Source: a bacterium | Lineage (GTDB): Bacteria; Patescibacteriota; Minisyncoccia; Minisyncoccales; JAGGSE01 | Length of the DNA stretch: 5,785 nt | Reading direction: 5' to 3' | Assembly: GCA_021159225.1 (NCBI GenBank) | Contig: JAGGSE010000005.1 | Location: 1-5,785, forward strand | Shown here: in pieces, positions 4,975-5,785 of the stretch | Layout: every line of letters begins with the position of its first letter | Numbering within the stretch: position 1 is the first letter of the stretch | Notes under the pieces: model-generated | Database searches by the model: none | What the model was told of the DNA's origin: nothing | What the model saw: the letters and a program-made list of their open reading frames with translations, nothing else | Position numbers and translations under genes: made by a program

Positions 4975-5785
4975 GTGGCTAAACTTTGGAATGGAAAAAA
5001 ATTAAATAAAGAGATTGAGAACTTTACTGTCGGCAATGACTATATTTTAGACCAACGTCTGGTAAGGTATGATTGCTTGGCTTCAATTGCCCATGCCAGA
5101 ATGCTGGGGAAGATAGGGATATTGAATCCCAAGGAGGTAAAAAAATTGGTCAAGGGATTGAATGAGATAATTAATCTGAACAAAGCAGGCAGATTTAAAA
5201 TCAAAAAGGAAGACGAGGACTGCCATACCGCTATTGAAAATTATCTGACAAGAAAACTAGGGGATTTGGGAAAGAAGGTTCATACAGGAAGATCAAGAAA
5301 CGACCAGGCGCTTGTTGCCTTAAGATTATATTTCAAAAACGAATTAAAGGAAGTAAAGAACCTTGTTAAAGACCTGGTAAAGGCAATTAAAAGGTTTAGC
5401 AGAAAATATGGACGAATAGAAATTCCCGGCTATACCCATTCCCGAAAGGCAACCCCCTCTACAATTGCCAATTGGGCCGGCGCCTTTCAGGAATCAATGG
5501 AGGATAATTTAAAATTGTTGGAGGCCGTTTTTGAACTGATAGACCAATCGCCTCTGGGCAGTGTTGTTGGCTATAGTTCTCCTTTGAAATTAGACAGAAA
5601 ATACACAGCCAAACTACTTGGGTTTAGCAAGGTTCAAAACAATCCTCTTTATGCCCAGAATAGCCGGGGCAAGTTTGAGTCATTGGTTATTCATCTTCTT
5701 TCAATGATAATGTTTGATTTGAACAAAATCTCCTCTGACCTGATTTTGTTTACGATGTCTGAGTTTGGCTATTTTGAACTGTCTT
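4975..5785 (+). CDS. argH: Argininosuccinate lyase, N-terminal 270 residues (cut by window edge)
   Basis: This fumarase/aspartase-superfamily enzyme splits argininosuccinate into arginine and fumarate. The start is GTG 4975: an in-frame TAA lies at 4969-4971, and the LWNGK just after the start corresponds to the usual LWGGRF. Signatures are DQRLVRYD (26-33), EDEDCHTAIE (79-88), HTGRSRNDQ (103-111, conserved substrate-binding loop), PGYTH with the likely general-acid His155, and SPLGS (192-196). Two places differ from the E. coli-type enzyme: GYTHLQRAQP is GYTHSRKATP (152-161), and the SDRD-containing segment is QNSRGKFES (228-236). This points to a divergent ArgH subgroup rather than a broken gene. 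The reading frame runs off the window just before the expected GSSxMPQKKN catalytic serine loop; full length should be about 430-460 residues. Only a weak AAAGG directly abuts the GTG, so coupling to argG is possible. Confidence 0.93.
   Translation, partial: MAKLWNGKKLNKEIENFTVGNDYILDQRLVRYDCLASIAHARMLGKIGILNPKEVKKLVKGLNEIINLNKAGRFKIKKEDEDCHTAIENYLTRKLGDLGKKVHTGRSRNDQALVALRLYFKNELKEVKNLVKDLVKAIKRFSRKYGRIEIPGYTHSRKATPSTIANWAGAFQESMEDNLKLLEAVFELIDQSPLGSVVGYSSPLKLDRKYTAKLLGFSKVQNNPLYAQNSRGKFESLVIHLLSMIMFDLNKISSDLILFTMSEFGYFELS

Noticed and set aside
1..5785. Recoded genetic code (UGA as glycine)
   Set aside because: The helicase and argG both end at TGA at the expected family lengths, and glycine positions use normal GGN codons.

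Overview
The window looks like AT-rich bacterial chromosome, with compact genes on the plus strand, short or overlapping junctions and the standard genetic code (TGA is used as stop). The single-chain UvrD-type helicase-nuclease, the very short YbaB protein and a divergent ArgH together suggest a member of the Candidate Phyla Radiation (Patescibacteria, Parcubacteria-like). That placement is an inference from sequence character, not a database result.

Layout: (1) Bases 1-63 are probably the last codons of an unrecognised upstream gene. (2) Bases 64-418 hold no well-supported gene. They contain a perfect extended -10 element (82-90), a doubtful 51-codon ORF starting about where transcription would begin (97-252), a start-less hydrophobic open frame (256-402), and a run of four G-tracts (381-398) just before the first large gene. 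(3) Bases 419-3370 encode a large SF1 UvrD/Rep-family helicase fused to a PD-(D/E)XK nuclease with a four-cysteine iron-sulfur signature. (4) Bases 3363-3614 encode a small YbaB/EbfC nucleoid-associated protein whose start codon overlaps the helicase stop. (5) Bases 3615-3707 are a structured intergenic leader. (6) Bases 3708-4937 encode argininosuccinate synthase (argG). (7) From 4975 to the window edge runs argininosuccinate lyase (argH), cut off just before its catalytic serine loop.

Functionally there are two units. The helicase-nuclease and YbaB form a DNA-repair/nucleoid pair, probably translationally coupled. ArgG and ArgH catalyse the last two steps of arginine synthesis: citrulline plus aspartate to argininosuccinate, then to arginine plus fumarate.

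The most interesting stretch is the argG leader. It holds a plausible promoter (TTGTAA-N17-TAAAAT with an extended TG), an inverted repeat inside that promoter, a strong 7-bp hairpin downstream, and a 7-base segment perfectly complementary to the argG Shine-Dalgarno region. Transcripts reading through from ybaB would carry the anti-Shine-Dalgarno segment, while transcripts from the local promoter would not. This suggests a switch or insulator controlling arginine gene translation, and I do not recognise it as a described RNA class.
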